Source: an uncultured Lachnospiraceae bacterium (GTDB lineage Bacteria > Bacillota > Clostridia > Lachnospirales > Lachnospiraceae). Taken from it: a DNA stretch of 64,000 bases. The position numbers and the translations under genes were made by a program. The notes below the pieces were generated by a model. That model was not told the origin of the DNA, made no database searches, and saw only the letters and a program-made list of their open reading frames with translations. Below are positions 1 through 8,398 of the stretch, piece by piece; positions within the stretch are counted from its first letter, which is position 1, and each line of letters begins with the position of its first letter. The DNA lies in the NCBI GenBank assembly GCA_910588955.1, contig CAJURQ010000003.1:62001-126000 (forward strand), given 5' to 3'.

Positions 1-434
1 TGGAATTTGCGGCGGTGTCGGACAATGAGGCGTTTGCGAGAATGGCGGTGGCGGCGTTTATCGCCCCGTTAAATCCTACGCTGGAGGAACTTTCCGACGT
101 GAAGACTGCGGTGTCCGAGGCGGTGACAAACGCGATCATCCACGGTTACGGGAATAAAGGGCGTGTGACGGACAGGGTGCAGATGAACTGCGAGCTGAAG
201 GGCAGTATTTTGGAGGTGGAGATCGTAGACCGGGGTGTGGGGATGGAGGATGTGAACCGCGCGATGGAACCGCTTTTTACGACCAGACCCGAATGGGAGC
301 GTTCCGGGATGGGCTTTGCTTTTATGGAGGCGTTTATGGATGAACTGGAGGTTTTCTCCGAACCGGAGTTGGGGACGACCGTGCGTATGTATAAAAAGAT
401 CGGGCTTGGCGGCTGGATCGTAAACGAGGAGTAG
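1..434 (+). CDS. spoIIAB: Anti-sigma-F factor SpoIIAB (5' end outside window)
   Basis: Serine kinase of the GHKL fold that binds and silences sigma-F before forespore commitment and phosphorylates the anti-anti-sigma factor SpoIIAA. The frame is open from the left edge and 143 residues are visible, against about 145-150 for the family, so only a few N-terminal residues are missing; the GTG at 15 is internal. Seen: the N-box EAVTNAIIHGY, the G1 box DRGVGM and the later glycine motif SGMGFAFM, which together form the ATP pocket. The stop lies 3 bp before the sigF start, the conserved spoIIA operon arrangement; spoIIAA is expected just upstream of the window. Confidence 0.95.
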   Translation, partial: EFAAVSDNEAFARMAVAAFIAPLNPTLEELSDVKTAVSEAVTNAIIHGYGNKGRVTDRVQMNCELKGSILEVEIVDRGVGMEDVNRAMEPLFTTRPEWERSGMGFAFMEAFMDELEVFSEPELGTTVRMYKKIGLGGWIVNEE

Positions 435-437
435 CCT

Positions 438-1193
438 ATGGAGGAAACTGCCGTATTAATCGAACGATCACAGGCAGGAGATAAAGAGGCGAGAGAGGTA
501 CTGATAGAGGAAAATTTAGGTTTGGTGCGGCATATTGTCAAACGTTTCACGGGCAGGGGATACGATGCGGAGGATTTGTTCCAGATCGGCTGTATCGGTC
601 TGATCAAGGCGATCGACAAGTTTGACCTGCAGTTCGGGGTTCGCTTTTCCACCTACGCTGTGCCCATGATTCAGGGGGAGATCAAGCGCTTTCTGAGGGA
701 CGACGGTATGGTGAAGGTGAGCCGCACCCTCAAGGAAAACGGCTGGAAGATCAAGCAGGCGGCGGAGAGACTGTCCCAGATTTACGGCAGGGATGCGACC
801 CTGCAGGAGCTTTCCGCGGAGACGGAGCTTTCCGTAGAAGATATCGTGATGGCGCTTGACGCCAATGTGGAGGTGGAGTCCATCTACAAGTCCGTCTACC
901 AGTCCGACGGCAACGAGATTTACCTCGTAGATCAGGTGGTGGGGGACGGCGTGGGCTGCACGGCGGGACTGAACCGGGCGAGCGAGGATGTGGAAAAGGA
1001 AAAAATTTTGAACCACATGCTTTTAGAACAGCTTATGGGGACACTCTCGGAGACGGAGAGGCAGCTCATCCGGATGCGCTATTTTCAGGACAAGACGCAG
1101 GTGGAGGTGGCGAAGAGCCTCGGCATCAGTCAGGTGCAGGTCAGCCGGATGGAGAAGCGGATTTTGCTGCGGATGAGGAGAGAGGTGGGGTGA
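438..1193 (+). CDS. sigF: RNA polymerase sporulation sigma factor sigma-F
   Basis: Forespore-specific sigma-70 family factor, 251 aa, the normal length. Region 2 is seen at about residues 35-105 (core-binding DLFQIGCIGLIKAIDKFD, then the promoter-melting stretch ending KRFLRDDG), region 3 follows at about 110-160 with KVSRTLKENGWKIKQAAERL, and region 4.2 lies near the C-terminus with the helix-turn-helix TQVEVAKSLGISQVQVSRME. It follows spoIIAB by 3 bp and is surely co-transcribed with it, so its activity is set by the SpoIIAB partner switch. No spoVA gene follows it here; the spoVA genes lie 33 kb away. Confidence 0.97.
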   Translation: MEETAVLIERSQAGDKEAREVLIEENLGLVRHIVKRFTGRGYDAEDLFQIGCIGLIKAIDKFDLQFGVRFSTYAVPMIQGEIKRFLRDDGMVKVSRTLKENGWKIKQAAERLSQIYGRDATLQELSAETELSVEDIVMALDANVEVESIYKSVYQSDGNEIYLVDQVVGDGVGCTAGLNRASEDVEKEKILNHMLLEQLMGTLSETERQLIRMRYFQDKTQVEVAKSLGISQVQVSRMEKRILLRMRREVG

Positions 1194-1271
1194 AAGGGAA
1201 TTGCCATTTCCAGTCTCCTATGGTAGAGTATAAATTAAATGGAAATATCGTTAGGAGAAAGGCGGTCTGGC

Positions 1272-2957
1272 ATGACATTTAAGGTTGGTGTAGGAAAATC
1301 AGACTTTGAAGCTCTGCGTAAATCTAATAATTATTATGTGGATAAAACAGATATTATGTATGAGCTTGTAGAAGAGACGGACAATCAGGTTACGCTGTTT
1401 ACAAGACCGCGGAGATTTGGCAAGACTCTGATGATGAGTATGCTGTCAAATTTTTTCAGTATAAGAAAAGACAGTAAAAGTATATTTGAGGGTCTTAAGA
1501 TTACGGAGCATAAGGAATTTTGTGAGAAGTGGATGAATCAGTATCCGGTGCTTTTTGTTTCCTTTAAGGATGCTGAAGCAGATGAGTTTGACATTGCGTA
1601 CGATAAATTAAAAAATGTCATTGCGGATATTTGTAAATCAGTAGCTGATTTAGTGGAAGAACCAAGCGTTAATCGCGCTGATGCGCAGATTTTTGAAAGA
1701 TTGATGTTTAACGAGGCTTCTGATGCGGAAGTGCAGGGGGCTCTTAAAACGATCATGCGTTTGATGCATGATGTTTATGGTAAAAAGGTGATACTTCTGA
1801 TCGATGAATATGACGTACCTCTGGCAAAGGCTAGTGAGAAAGATACAAAGATGAATAAATATTATTCATCCATGCTTGATGTGATCAAAGGTATCATGGG
1901 CACAGCGCTCAAGGATAATGAATTTCTGGAGTTTGCCGTAATTACGGGATGTCTTCGCATCGCGAAGGAGAGTATATTTACGGGCGCGAATAATTTTGCT
2001 TCGTATTCTGTATTGGATGCGGATTTCTCTTCCTATTTTGGATTTTCGGAGAGTGAAGTTGGGGAGATATTATGCGCAGCTGACCGGAGGGAGCAGGCAG
2101 ATGTCATAAAAGAGTGGTATGACGGTTATGTGTTTGGCGACAGCTATGTATATTGTCCGTGGGATGTTATGAATTATATGTCAGCTTTAAAAAAGCGGAA
2201 AGATGCGAAACCGAAAAATTACTGGAAGTTTACAAGCCATAATGGTGTTCTGCTTACTTTTGTAGAGCGGACAGATTTTGATGTAGCGGAAAAATTCGAG
2301 ACGCTTTTAAATGGCGGGACGGTAATGCAGTCAATTTCCGATGAACTTACCTATGACACGCTTCACGCATCGGAAGATAATCTGTGGAGCGTACTGCTTA
2401 TGACCGGATATATCACTAAGGCAGACCCCGACGAAGAGGGAGAAACCGTTTCGCTTAAAATTCCGAACAGAGAAATTGCGTCTATATTTGAGGACACGGT
2501 AGTTGTGCATTTTAGGAACACGACAGATACTGCAGAGCTTAATAAGCTTATCAATGCGTTGTGGGAAAGCAATGAGGCGGAAGCAGCTAAGCGGATATCG
2601 GATCTCTTATGGAATACGATCAGTTACAACGATTATCACGAAGATTATTACCATGCGTTTTTGACAGGTATCTTCGTTGGGCGTGGATATAGCGTCGAGT
2701 CAAATAAGGAGAAAGGATTGGGAAGACCGGATATTCTGCTCAAGGATAAAAAGAATCGTCGTGCAATCATCATTGAAGCCAAGAGATCAAAAAGGGAGGC
2801 TGATATGGATAAAGACTGTGAGGGGGCAATCACTCAGATTGTGACAGAGCGATATGCGGAGGGGCTTTATGGATATACGCAGATTTTTTGTTATGGGATT
2901 TCCTTTTTCCAGAAGCAGGCTAAAGTAAAGAGAGTGGTGGAGGGTACGATAAGGTAG
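1272..2957 (+). CDS. AAA-ATPase with C-terminal PD-(D/E)XK nuclease-like domain
   Basis: Member of the 'AAA-ATPase-like / DUF1703' family that is multiplied in gut Clostridia and Bacteroidetes; its role is not established, though defence or mobile-element control is often suspected. Start chosen at 1272, about 561 aa, because AGGAGAAA lies in front of it; the earlier ATG at 1239 has no ribosome site. Seen: the N-terminal signature KSDFEALRKSNNYYVDKTD, Walker A RPRRFGKT (about residues 45-52), Walker B VILLIDEYD (about 173-181), and near the C-terminus GRPDILL followed by AIIIEAK, which fits a PD-(D/E)XK active site. It is AT-richer than sigF next door, suggesting acquisition. A terminator shared with the convergent XRE gene follows. 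Confidence 0.85.
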   Translation: MTFKVGVGKSDFEALRKSNNYYVDKTDIMYELVEETDNQVTLFTRPRRFGKTLMMSMLSNFFSIRKDSKSIFEGLKITEHKEFCEKWMNQYPVLFVSFKDAEADEFDIAYDKLKNVIADICKSVADLVEEPSVNRADAQIFERLMFNEASDAEVQGALKTIMRLMHDVYGKKVILLIDEYDVPLAKASEKDTKMNKYYSSMLDVIKGIMGTALKDNEFLEFAVITGCLRIAKESIFTGANNFASYSVLDADFSSYFGFSESEVGEILCAADRREQADVIKEWYDGYVFGDSYVYCPWDVMNYMSALKKRKDAKPKNYWKFTSHNGVLLTFVERTDFDVAEKFETLLNGGTVMQSISDELTYDTLHASEDNLWSVLLMTGYITKADPDEEGETVSLKIPNREIASIFEDTVVVHFRNTTDTAELNKLINALWESNEAEAAKRISDLLWNTISYNDYHEDYYHAFLTGIFVGRGYSVESNKEKGLGRPDILLKDKKNRRAIIIEAKRSKREADMDKDCEGAITQIVTERYAEGLYGYTQIFCYGISFFQKQAKVKRVVEGTIR

Positions 2958-3001
2958 TTTAGATGGATTGAATGGGATTTAAAATATAAGCCACGTAATA
3001 G

Positions 3002-3049
3002 AAAAAGTGTAAAGTCTGATGAGATGGCAGGGGCTTTACACTTTTTATT
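3002..3049. terminator. Bidirectional rho-independent terminator
   Basis: Inverted repeat AAAAAGTGTAAAGTC (3002-3016) and GGCTTTACACTTTTT (3032-3046) with a 15-nt loop; A-runs and T-runs flank it on both sides, so it can end transcription of the ATPase gene and of the convergent XRE gene. Confidence 0.85.
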
Positions 3050-3060
3050 TGTGGTAAAAA

Positions 3061-3378
3061 TTATTCTGGTTTTGAGGCTCCGCTCTTTCTCCACATTAGA
3101 AATTCTTCAAAGTCATTTAAGGTTTTCAGTTCCTGCTTTGTGAAATTTTCCAATCGTTGGCGCTGCACATAAGCCGGGTCAACATCCGACAGACCGAGCA
3201 GATAATCGGAGGAAACGCGGTAGAGCCGGCAAATGCGGACAAGTATTTCGTGTGACGGTGCGCTTTTTTCCTGTTCCCAGCTGCGGATTGTTGATACGGC
3301 AACATTTAATTTTTGAGCTAAATCGGTTTGTTTGTCGCCGTGATCTTTTCGGATTTCGGCAAGGCGTTCTCCAATCAT
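3061..3378 (-). CDS. XRE-family helix-turn-helix regulator
   Basis: Small DNA-binding repressor-type protein, 105 aa. Start set at the ATG at 3378 because AGGAGG sits 7 nt upstream; a longer frame to 3411 lacks such a site. Seen: a Cro/C1-type helix-turn-helix at about residues 3-60 (ERLAEIRKDHGDKQTDLAQK then VAVSTIRSWEQEKSAPSHEI) and the YRVSSDYLLGLSD segment typical of the phage-repressor subfamily, then a short C-terminal helix. It faces the 3577 gene divergently across about 200 bp of AT-rich DNA and may regulate that gene or itself. Target unknown. Confidence 0.85.
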   Translation of the reverse strand: MIGERLAEIRKDHGDKQTDLAQKLNVAVSTIRSWEQEKSAPSHEILVRICRLYRVSSDYLLGLSDVDPAYVQRQRLENFTKQELKTLNDFEEFLMWRKSGASKPE

Positions 3379-3576
3379 GCAAAGTCCTCCTTTTTCATTT
3401 AGTATAGACAAGTTTGGTAGTAGTGTTGAAAAGTAATAAGTTTATTGTTATAAAGGCGGTTTCGTGATATGATTTATATTATGTAGGAGTTGAGTAATAA
3501 GAATTATAGTAGTCGTGAGCTATATAATGTAGACGGGGAGAAATGAAATAATGCTAGTAAAAGTGAGATATGGAAA

Positions 3577-4986
3577 ATGAAAGAAATAAAATGGTTTAGG
3601 AATAAGAGAATATTTGTGCCTGTTGTAGTAACAGCAATTCTTTTGGCGGCTGCCGGAATTTATATGCTTCATACAATGGCAAACCATTCGCAAAGCTCTG
3701 AGAAAATGGAAGATAAACCAGCAGTCAGCGAAAAATTGATAGAAGAGATTGAGGATTCAACTGATGTAGAAAAAGCTGATAGTCAATCTGATATAAAAAC
3801 GGAAGAAACAGATCATACACAGGATAATATTGTTTCCGAGGAAACGCAAAGCGCTTCTGTTAATGTCATGTATCATCAATATTATGATAAATTAGTTGAA
3901 ATTCAAGATCAGTATGGTGTATGTGAAGAAGCATCAGAAGATACAGATGATCCGTTTCTGGAAGAAAATTGTTATTTAAAAGGGCTGTGTTTTGCTAAAC
4001 TGATAGATTTCGATGCGGATGGCACAGAGGAAATGATTCTGGCGTATCATACCGGGCAGGATTCTGAAAGCAGTTTTTTTCAGAATTATCTGGTTGAAAT
4101 CTGGGCTTATCAGGATTCGGCTATTCGAAAGGTGTATTTGGCAGAGCCCGCGAAAGAAGGCGAGGGTGCGCTTGGTATACATCTGAGTTTATTGGACGGG
4201 AAATATTATCTATACAGCTATATAGAAGAATTTGATGAAGAAACATATGAGAGTAATTACATTGACGAGTGGCGCGGTTTTGATGGCGAAGCTATTGATG
4301 TTTTGAAAAGAAATGTATGTGAAATAGTATATTCCGAAGATGGTGAGATGGAAACATATAGTATTGATGACATAGACGTGACGAAAGAAGAATGGCTGGA
4401 AGACAGGGAAAAATGGACTGATTTAGCAGGAGATTATGGATTTCAAAATGGAGGAAGTACTTTAGTGACAAGCGTTAGTGAACTTGCTACAACGTTTAAA
4501 ACATTGAGTGAGTACCTTGGAATTGAATGGGCTGACAATATTTCTCGGGAGAAAGAAGATAAGCTATATTCTGATTCTGTATGGGGAGAAGAATTAATTG
4601 GTTACTGGGAAACCTTGCGTCCAGAGTCGTTTGTGGATTGGACAACTTTGACTTTTTACGAGGATGGTGTGGTAGAAATGCATACCAGATCGGGTGTCTG
4701 CTTTGGCGCTTTTGAAATCCAGTCTGACGGAAGTGTTGTGCTCAGCTTAAAGGATGAGTATTTATATGACAATTCAGCGGCGCGGTGGATTCATGCAGAA
4801 AGCAATGTGAAGATACAATTGACGGTGGGCAGCAATATGTATGAGATGAATTGTACTTATGTAGAGGGAACGGAAGAAGGTTCTTTTCTTGATTCGGTGG
4901 TGCTTAACAGAGTAGAGGAAGAGGGGACAGATTATTCCAGTGCGGAGGAAGCAGTGCAGTATTATGAGAGTGAATGTGCTCAATAG
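3577..4986 (+). CDS. Membrane-anchored secreted protein of unknown function
   Basis: 469 aa. One N-terminal hydrophobic helix (about residues 12-32, VPVVVTAILLAAAGIYMLHT) anchors the protein, followed by an acidic, low-complexity linker to about residue 95 and a globular exported part. The segment AKLIDFDADGTEEMILAYHT resembles the Asp-rich calcium-like loops common in Lachnospiraceae lipoproteins; a later segment (about 345-440) of alternating strands (LIGYWETLRPESFVDWTTLT) looks like a lipocalin-like or DUF-type domain. Start is the ATG at 3577; its ribosome site is weak. AT-rich codon use unlike the housekeeping genes suggests accessory origin. I do not recognise a function. Confidence 0.7.
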   Translation: MKEIKWFRNKRIFVPVVVTAILLAAAGIYMLHTMANHSQSSEKMEDKPAVSEKLIEEIEDSTDVEKADSQSDIKTEETDHTQDNIVSEETQSASVNVMYHQYYDKLVEIQDQYGVCEEASEDTDDPFLEENCYLKGLCFAKLIDFDADGTEEMILAYHTGQDSESSFFQNYLVEIWAYQDSAIRKVYLAEPAKEGEGALGIHLSLLDGKYYLYSYIEEFDEETYESNYIDEWRGFDGEAIDVLKRNVCEIVYSEDGEMETYSIDDIDVTKEEWLEDREKWTDLAGDYGFQNGGSTLVTSVSELATTFKTLSEYLGIEWADNISREKEDKLYSDSVWGEELIGYWETLRPESFVDWTTLTFYEDGVVEMHTRSGVCFGAFEIQSDGSVVLSLKDEYLYDNSAARWIHAESNVKIQLTVGSNMYEMNCTYVEGTEEGSFLDSVVLNRVEEEGTDYSSAEEAVQYYESECAQ

Positions 4987-5084
4987 AGCAGGTAATAGTT
5001 GTTGGGTTTGAGATTTTATATGTTTACAAATGAGAATGCAGAATTTATAAAATGTGATGTTGAAGAGAGGAGAAGGGGAACGGG

Positions 5085-5357
5085 ATGGAGAAAAGGAAGA
5101 TGCTGAGAGTAAGACAAAAAAGAGTGTTAACGGGAATTTTGTGTGCAGTACTGCTTGTATCTAACGATGCGTTTGTTGTTTTTCACTCTTATGCGGCGGA
5201 AACGGAACAGGATCAATATGAAATTGTGCCGAACAGTTATAAAAATAATGTGAAGAAAGGGACCGCAAGTGTGACGATCCGGGGTGTGAATAATTACGGC
5301 GGAACAAAAATTGTTAAGTTTAGCATTCGAGCGAAGGGGTTTGTCTGGTGGAAATAA
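5085..5357 (+). pseudogene. Remnant of a large surface protein: signal peptide joined to extreme C-terminus
   Basis: An intact but tiny frame (90 aa) with a good ribosome site (GAGGAGAAGGGG). Residues 1-38 form a signal peptide (RVLTGILCAVLLVSNDAFVV, ending SYAAE). Residues about 45-90, with NNVKKGTASVTIRGVNNYGG and the final KGFVWWK, match the terminal segment that closes very large repeat-containing cell-surface proteins of Lachnospiraceae, as I know the family. Nothing of the usual hundreds to thousands of middle residues is present, so an internal in-frame deletion is inferred. It could still be a secreted small protein, which I think less likely. Confidence 0.6.
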
Positions 5358-5418
5358 TATAGCAATGATGGCAATAAAGGATACGGTTCACAAGATTAGA
5401 TGGAATGGGCGGTTGGTT

Positions 5419-5727
5419 ATGAAAAAAACAAATGGAAACAAAGGTAAAAAGATGTACGGACTGGCGTTAGCAATGCTCCTTAGCGGAGCGACCCTCTCAG
5501 TGCCAATGCATGTGGAGGCAGCAGAGAAATTTGACCCGGCATTCTGAGCCGCAGCTTACGCGGATGTAGTGGACGGTATAGCGGACACGAAAGCGCAGGT
5601 TCAGGCGGCTCCGGCAGAGTCAAACGTAAATGGGCTTGTTGTGTTGGAACAGTTGCCGCATTTGAAGGGCTTGAAAAAGAAGTGTACCGATGAGGAATTT
5701 CGGACAGTTATATTATTCCACAGATAA
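5419..5727 (+). pseudogene. Broken secreted protein with in-frame TGA
   Basis: From the ATG at 5419 there is a clear signal peptide (KKMYGLALAMLLSGATLSVP, cleavage after VEAA) and then EKFDPAF, a TGA stop at 5545-5547, and AAAYADVVDGI in the same frame. FDP(A/V)FYAATYADVV is the start of a short repeat domain common in exported Lachnospiraceae proteins, so the TGA replaces the aromatic codon. The frame runs on to TAA at 5725-5727 but soon loses similarity. The remnant lies next to another surface-protein remnant, which marks this spot as a graveyard of exported-protein genes. Confidence 0.65.
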
Positions 5728-5857
5728 ACCGCATTACAAAATTTTTGTTGTTTATTTTACATAGAAGTTTTTCTCTAATATGCCTTGAAAACGATTTTTA
5801 ATGGATTTATCCTTGTTTTAAGGATATCCTCAAAACACTTAAAGGAGAAAAAATAAC

Positions 5858-6835
5858 ATGATTCAAGGCAAAACGGAAACGCTTGAAAAGGCAGTAATGC
5901 GTGATTATGGGAATGTTGCAGGTATCGTTGTGTTAAAAGATGGAGAGACGCTGTATGAAAATTATTTTAATGAATGTGACGCCAACAGTCGGATTCATGT
6001 ATATTCCGTAACGAAAAGCATCATTTCCATACTGATAGGAATTGCAATGGACAAGGGGTACATCAAAGGTCCAGACCAAAAAGTATTGGATTTTTTCCCG
6101 GAATATGAAATCAAAAAGGGAGAGACGACAATACAAAATATCACCTTAAAGAATTTACTGACAATGACTGCGCCATATAAATATAAATTTAATCCCTATA
6201 TAAAGTACTTTACGAGCGATGACTGGGTAAATTTTTCGCTCGATCTGTTGGGCGGCAGGGGAAGAGTCGGCAAATTCAGGTATGCGCCCTTGATTGGTCC
6301 GGATATTTTGTCGGGTATTCTCGGTAAGGTGACGGGAGAATCTGTCATAAATTTTGCGCGGGAAAATTTGTTTGTGCCGTTGGGAATTGTTGTGGAAAAA
6401 AATATTATTTTTCACAGCAAAGAGGAACAGCTTGCCTTTAATCAAGCCACGGATATCAGCGGCTGGGTAGCAGACCCTGTGGGCGTAAATACGGCGGGCT
6501 GGGGACTTACCCTCTCCCCCGTAGATATGGCGAAAATAGGTCAATTGTATTTAAATCATGGCATGTGGAATGGGAGGCGTATCGTATCGGAAAAATGGGT
6601 AGACGAAAGTACGAAGGAGCACAGCCGGTGGAAAGTGCACGATCTGTCCTACGGGTATTTATGGTGGGTTTATCAGGACGGCTTTGCGGCAATGGGAGAT
6701 GGGGGGAATGTAATTTTTGTCAACACGAAAAAAGACATGGTGATTGCAATCGCCTCCCTGTTTAGATCCAAGGTGAGGGATAGAATGGAGTTTATCCGAA
6801 AATATGTCGAGCCGATGTTTGATGATTGCGTATAA
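5858..6835 (+). CDS. Serine hydrolase of the class C beta-lactamase / penicillin-binding-like family
   Basis: 325 aa enzyme of the beta-lactamase-related (PF00144-type) family, which includes esterases, D-aminopeptidases and carboxypeptidases. Seen: the catalytic SxxK as SVTK within HVYSVTKSIISILIGIAM (about residue 50), the helix-loop LKNLLTMTA, the GWGLTLSPVDMAKIGQLYLN segment and GYLWWVY, then a GDGG motif near the C-terminus in the place of the family's (H/K)xG. No signal peptide, so probably cytoplasmic. Ribosome site AAAGGAG precedes the ATG. A hairpin TATCCTT-loop-AAGGATA (5808-5826) lies just upstream and could be an operator. Substrate cannot be told; I do not infer antibiotic resistance. 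Confidence 0.8.
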   Translation: MIQGKTETLEKAVMRDYGNVAGIVVLKDGETLYENYFNECDANSRIHVYSVTKSIISILIGIAMDKGYIKGPDQKVLDFFPEYEIKKGETTIQNITLKNLLTMTAPYKYKFNPYIKYFTSDDWVNFSLDLLGGRGRVGKFRYAPLIGPDILSGILGKVTGESVINFARENLFVPLGIVVEKNIIFHSKEEQLAFNQATDISGWVADPVGVNTAGWGLTLSPVDMAKIGQLYLNHGMWNGRRIVSEKWVDESTKEHSRWKVHDLSYGYLWWVYQDGFAAMGDGGNVIFVNTKKDMVIAIASLFRSKVRDRMEFIRKYVEPMFDDCV

Positions 6836-6946
6836 GGAATTTTTATGCGGCAGTTCAAAGGGAATTCCGCATTGAAAACGCTCCCAAGATATGGTACAGT
6901 GAATGGTGTAAATGTATCAGCAAAACAGGAAGATGAGGACAACGCG

Positions 6947-7624
6947 ATGGAACAGTACAAGCAGGAATTTATCAGCTTTATGGTGGACAGTCAGGTATTA
7001 AAGTTTGGAGACTTTACTTTAAAGAGCGGCAGGAAATCTCCGTTTTTTATGAATGCAGGCGCCTATGTGACCGGCGCGCAGCTTAGGAAACTGGGAGAAT
7101 ATTATGCGAAAGCGATCCATGACAATTACGGACTGGACTTCGACGTGCTGTTCGGTCCCGCCTACAAGGGCATTCCTCTTACGGTGGCGACGACTATGGC
7201 GATCAGCGAGCTTTACGGGAAGGAAATCCGTTACTGCTCCAACCGGAAAGAGGTGAAGGATCACGGTGACACCGGGATTCTGCTCGGTTCTAAGTTAAAG
7301 GATGGCGACAGGGTTGTCATCATAGAGGATGTGACGACTTCCGGAAAGTCTATCGAGGAGACATTTCCTATTATCAAGGCGCAGGCGGATGTCTCGGTCA
7401 AGGGGCTGATGGTATCCTTAAACCGGATGGAGAAGGGACTTTCAAGCGACAAGAGCGCGTTGGATGAGATTAAGGAAAAGTACGGATTTGAGACGGGCGC
7501 GATCGTCACCATGAAGGAAGTTGTCGAGTGCCTTTACAACAAGCCCATTGACGGGGAAATTTATATTGACGATGAAATAAAGGGGCGGATCGACGCTTAT
7601 TATGAAACTTACGGGGCGAAGTAA
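6947..7624 (+). CDS. pyrE: Orotate phosphoribosyltransferase
   Basis: Converts orotate and PRPP to orotidine 5'-monophosphate in de novo pyrimidine synthesis; cytoplasmic dimer. Start placed at the ATG at 6947 (225 aa), which gives the usual N-terminus and has AGGAAGATGAGG upstream; the frame's earlier ATG at 6845 adds 34 unlikely residues. Seen: SGRKSPFFMNAG near residue 27, the catalytic loop region around YCSNRKEVKDHGD, and the PRPP-binding motif VVIIEDVTTSGKS at about residues 123-135. No other pyr gene is near, so the enzyme is encoded apart from the rest of the pathway. Confidence 0.95.
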   Translation: MEQYKQEFISFMVDSQVLKFGDFTLKSGRKSPFFMNAGAYVTGAQLRKLGEYYAKAIHDNYGLDFDVLFGPAYKGIPLTVATTMAISELYGKEIRYCSNRKEVKDHGDTGILLGSKLKDGDRVVIIEDVTTSGKSIEETFPIIKAQADVSVKGLMVSLNRMEKGLSSDKSALDEIKEKYGFETGAIVTMKEVVECLYNKPIDGEIYIDDEIKGRIDAYYETYGAK

Positions 7625-7732
7625 AACCTGCGGCGGTTTCGATGCGTTTGAAGGCGCCGGAAAAAGGCGGTAATGAAAAATCGTGGCTTGTCGCTGTCTG
7701 GCGACAAACTTTGAAAGGAGCGATGTTAAATT

Positions 7733-7885
7733 ATGGAAGAGAGAACGTATAAGATCATGGGTGGAGCAGGCGCTTTAAATCTCGCATTCGGCGTGGTGGT
7801 CATGGTGGTAGGCATAGCTGGGGGCGTGCTCTTAGTCGTCAGCGGCGCGAAACTTCTGGCGGGAAGAAACAAAATTTTATTTTAA
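7733..7885 (+). CDS. Small membrane protein (50 aa)
   Basis: A 50-residue frame between pyrE and the DUF6142-like gene. AAAGGAG lies 13 nt before the ATG, rather far but the only candidate. Residues 17-46 form one long hydrophobic helix with Gly/Val richness (FGVVVMVVGIAGGVLLVVSG), ending in a short basic tail (GRNKILF). A hairpin TTGTCGC-loop-GCGACAA (7688-7707) lies directly in front. No family name comes to mind; the downstream gene is also a small membrane protein, so the pair may act together. Confidence 0.6.
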   Translation: MEERTYKIMGGAGALNLAFGVVVMVVGIAGGVLLVVSGAKLLAGRNKILF

Positions 7886-7956
7886 TAAACGGGAGGGCGT
7901 TTTCGGCGGGGACGAGGATGCCCTCTTTATCAATGTGTGTATATGTGGAGGTTCAT

Positions 7957-8274
7957 GTGAAAAAGAACAGTTTCATGTTTACGAATAAGGAGCACACGCG
8001 CAAGGGGATTATGGCTACGATTCTTGGGGTAATCTCGCTGGCTTCTTTGGTTTACATAATTGTAGACAGTTACACAAAAGCAGGGGAGGTTCCCCTGCAG
8101 TACGGGGCAGTGGCGTTTTTGACGATGATTTTTGCTTTCGTAGGTATTGTGCTGGGCGTTTTGTCCAAATCCGAAAAGGATAAGTTTTATTTTTTCAGTT
8201 ATCTGGGTATTGTATTAAATGTACTGGTGTTGGCGGCGCTCAGCGTGATTTTGTATGCGGGGGCGTATGCCTGA
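7957..8274 (+). CDS. DUF6142-like small integral membrane protein
   Basis: 105 aa from a GTG start at 7957, chosen because GGAGG (7947-7951) sits 5 nt upstream; a longer frame from 7918 has no such site. Three predicted membrane helices: about residues 19-37 (ATILGVISLASLVYIIVD), 50-70 (AVAFLTMIFAFVGIVLGVL) and 82-103. The opening KKNSFMFTNKEHTRKGIMA and overall size fit the DUF6142 family of Clostridia, whose role is unknown. It shares orientation with pyrE and the 50-aa gene upstream. Confidence 0.7.
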   Translation: MKKNSFMFTNKEHTRKGIMATILGVISLASLVYIIVDSYTKAGEVPLQYGAVAFLTMIFAFVGIVLGVLSKSEKDKFYFFSYLGIVLNVLVLAALSVILYAGAYA

Positions 8275-8398
8275 CGGCAGCCGGGAATTGGTGGAAGCTT
8301 CATGTGTATGTCTTGATGGAAGATAAATTTGTCTGTATGATGCTGAAGTGGAAGTTTGTGTCGGCATTGTTATTTGATGATGGGGAAGGGAGATTGCA

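Noticed and set aside
5545..5547. Possible selenocysteine TGA codon
   Set aside because: The replaced residue is an aromatic in a common structural repeat, not a redox site, and no selenocysteine insertion hairpin is seen after it.
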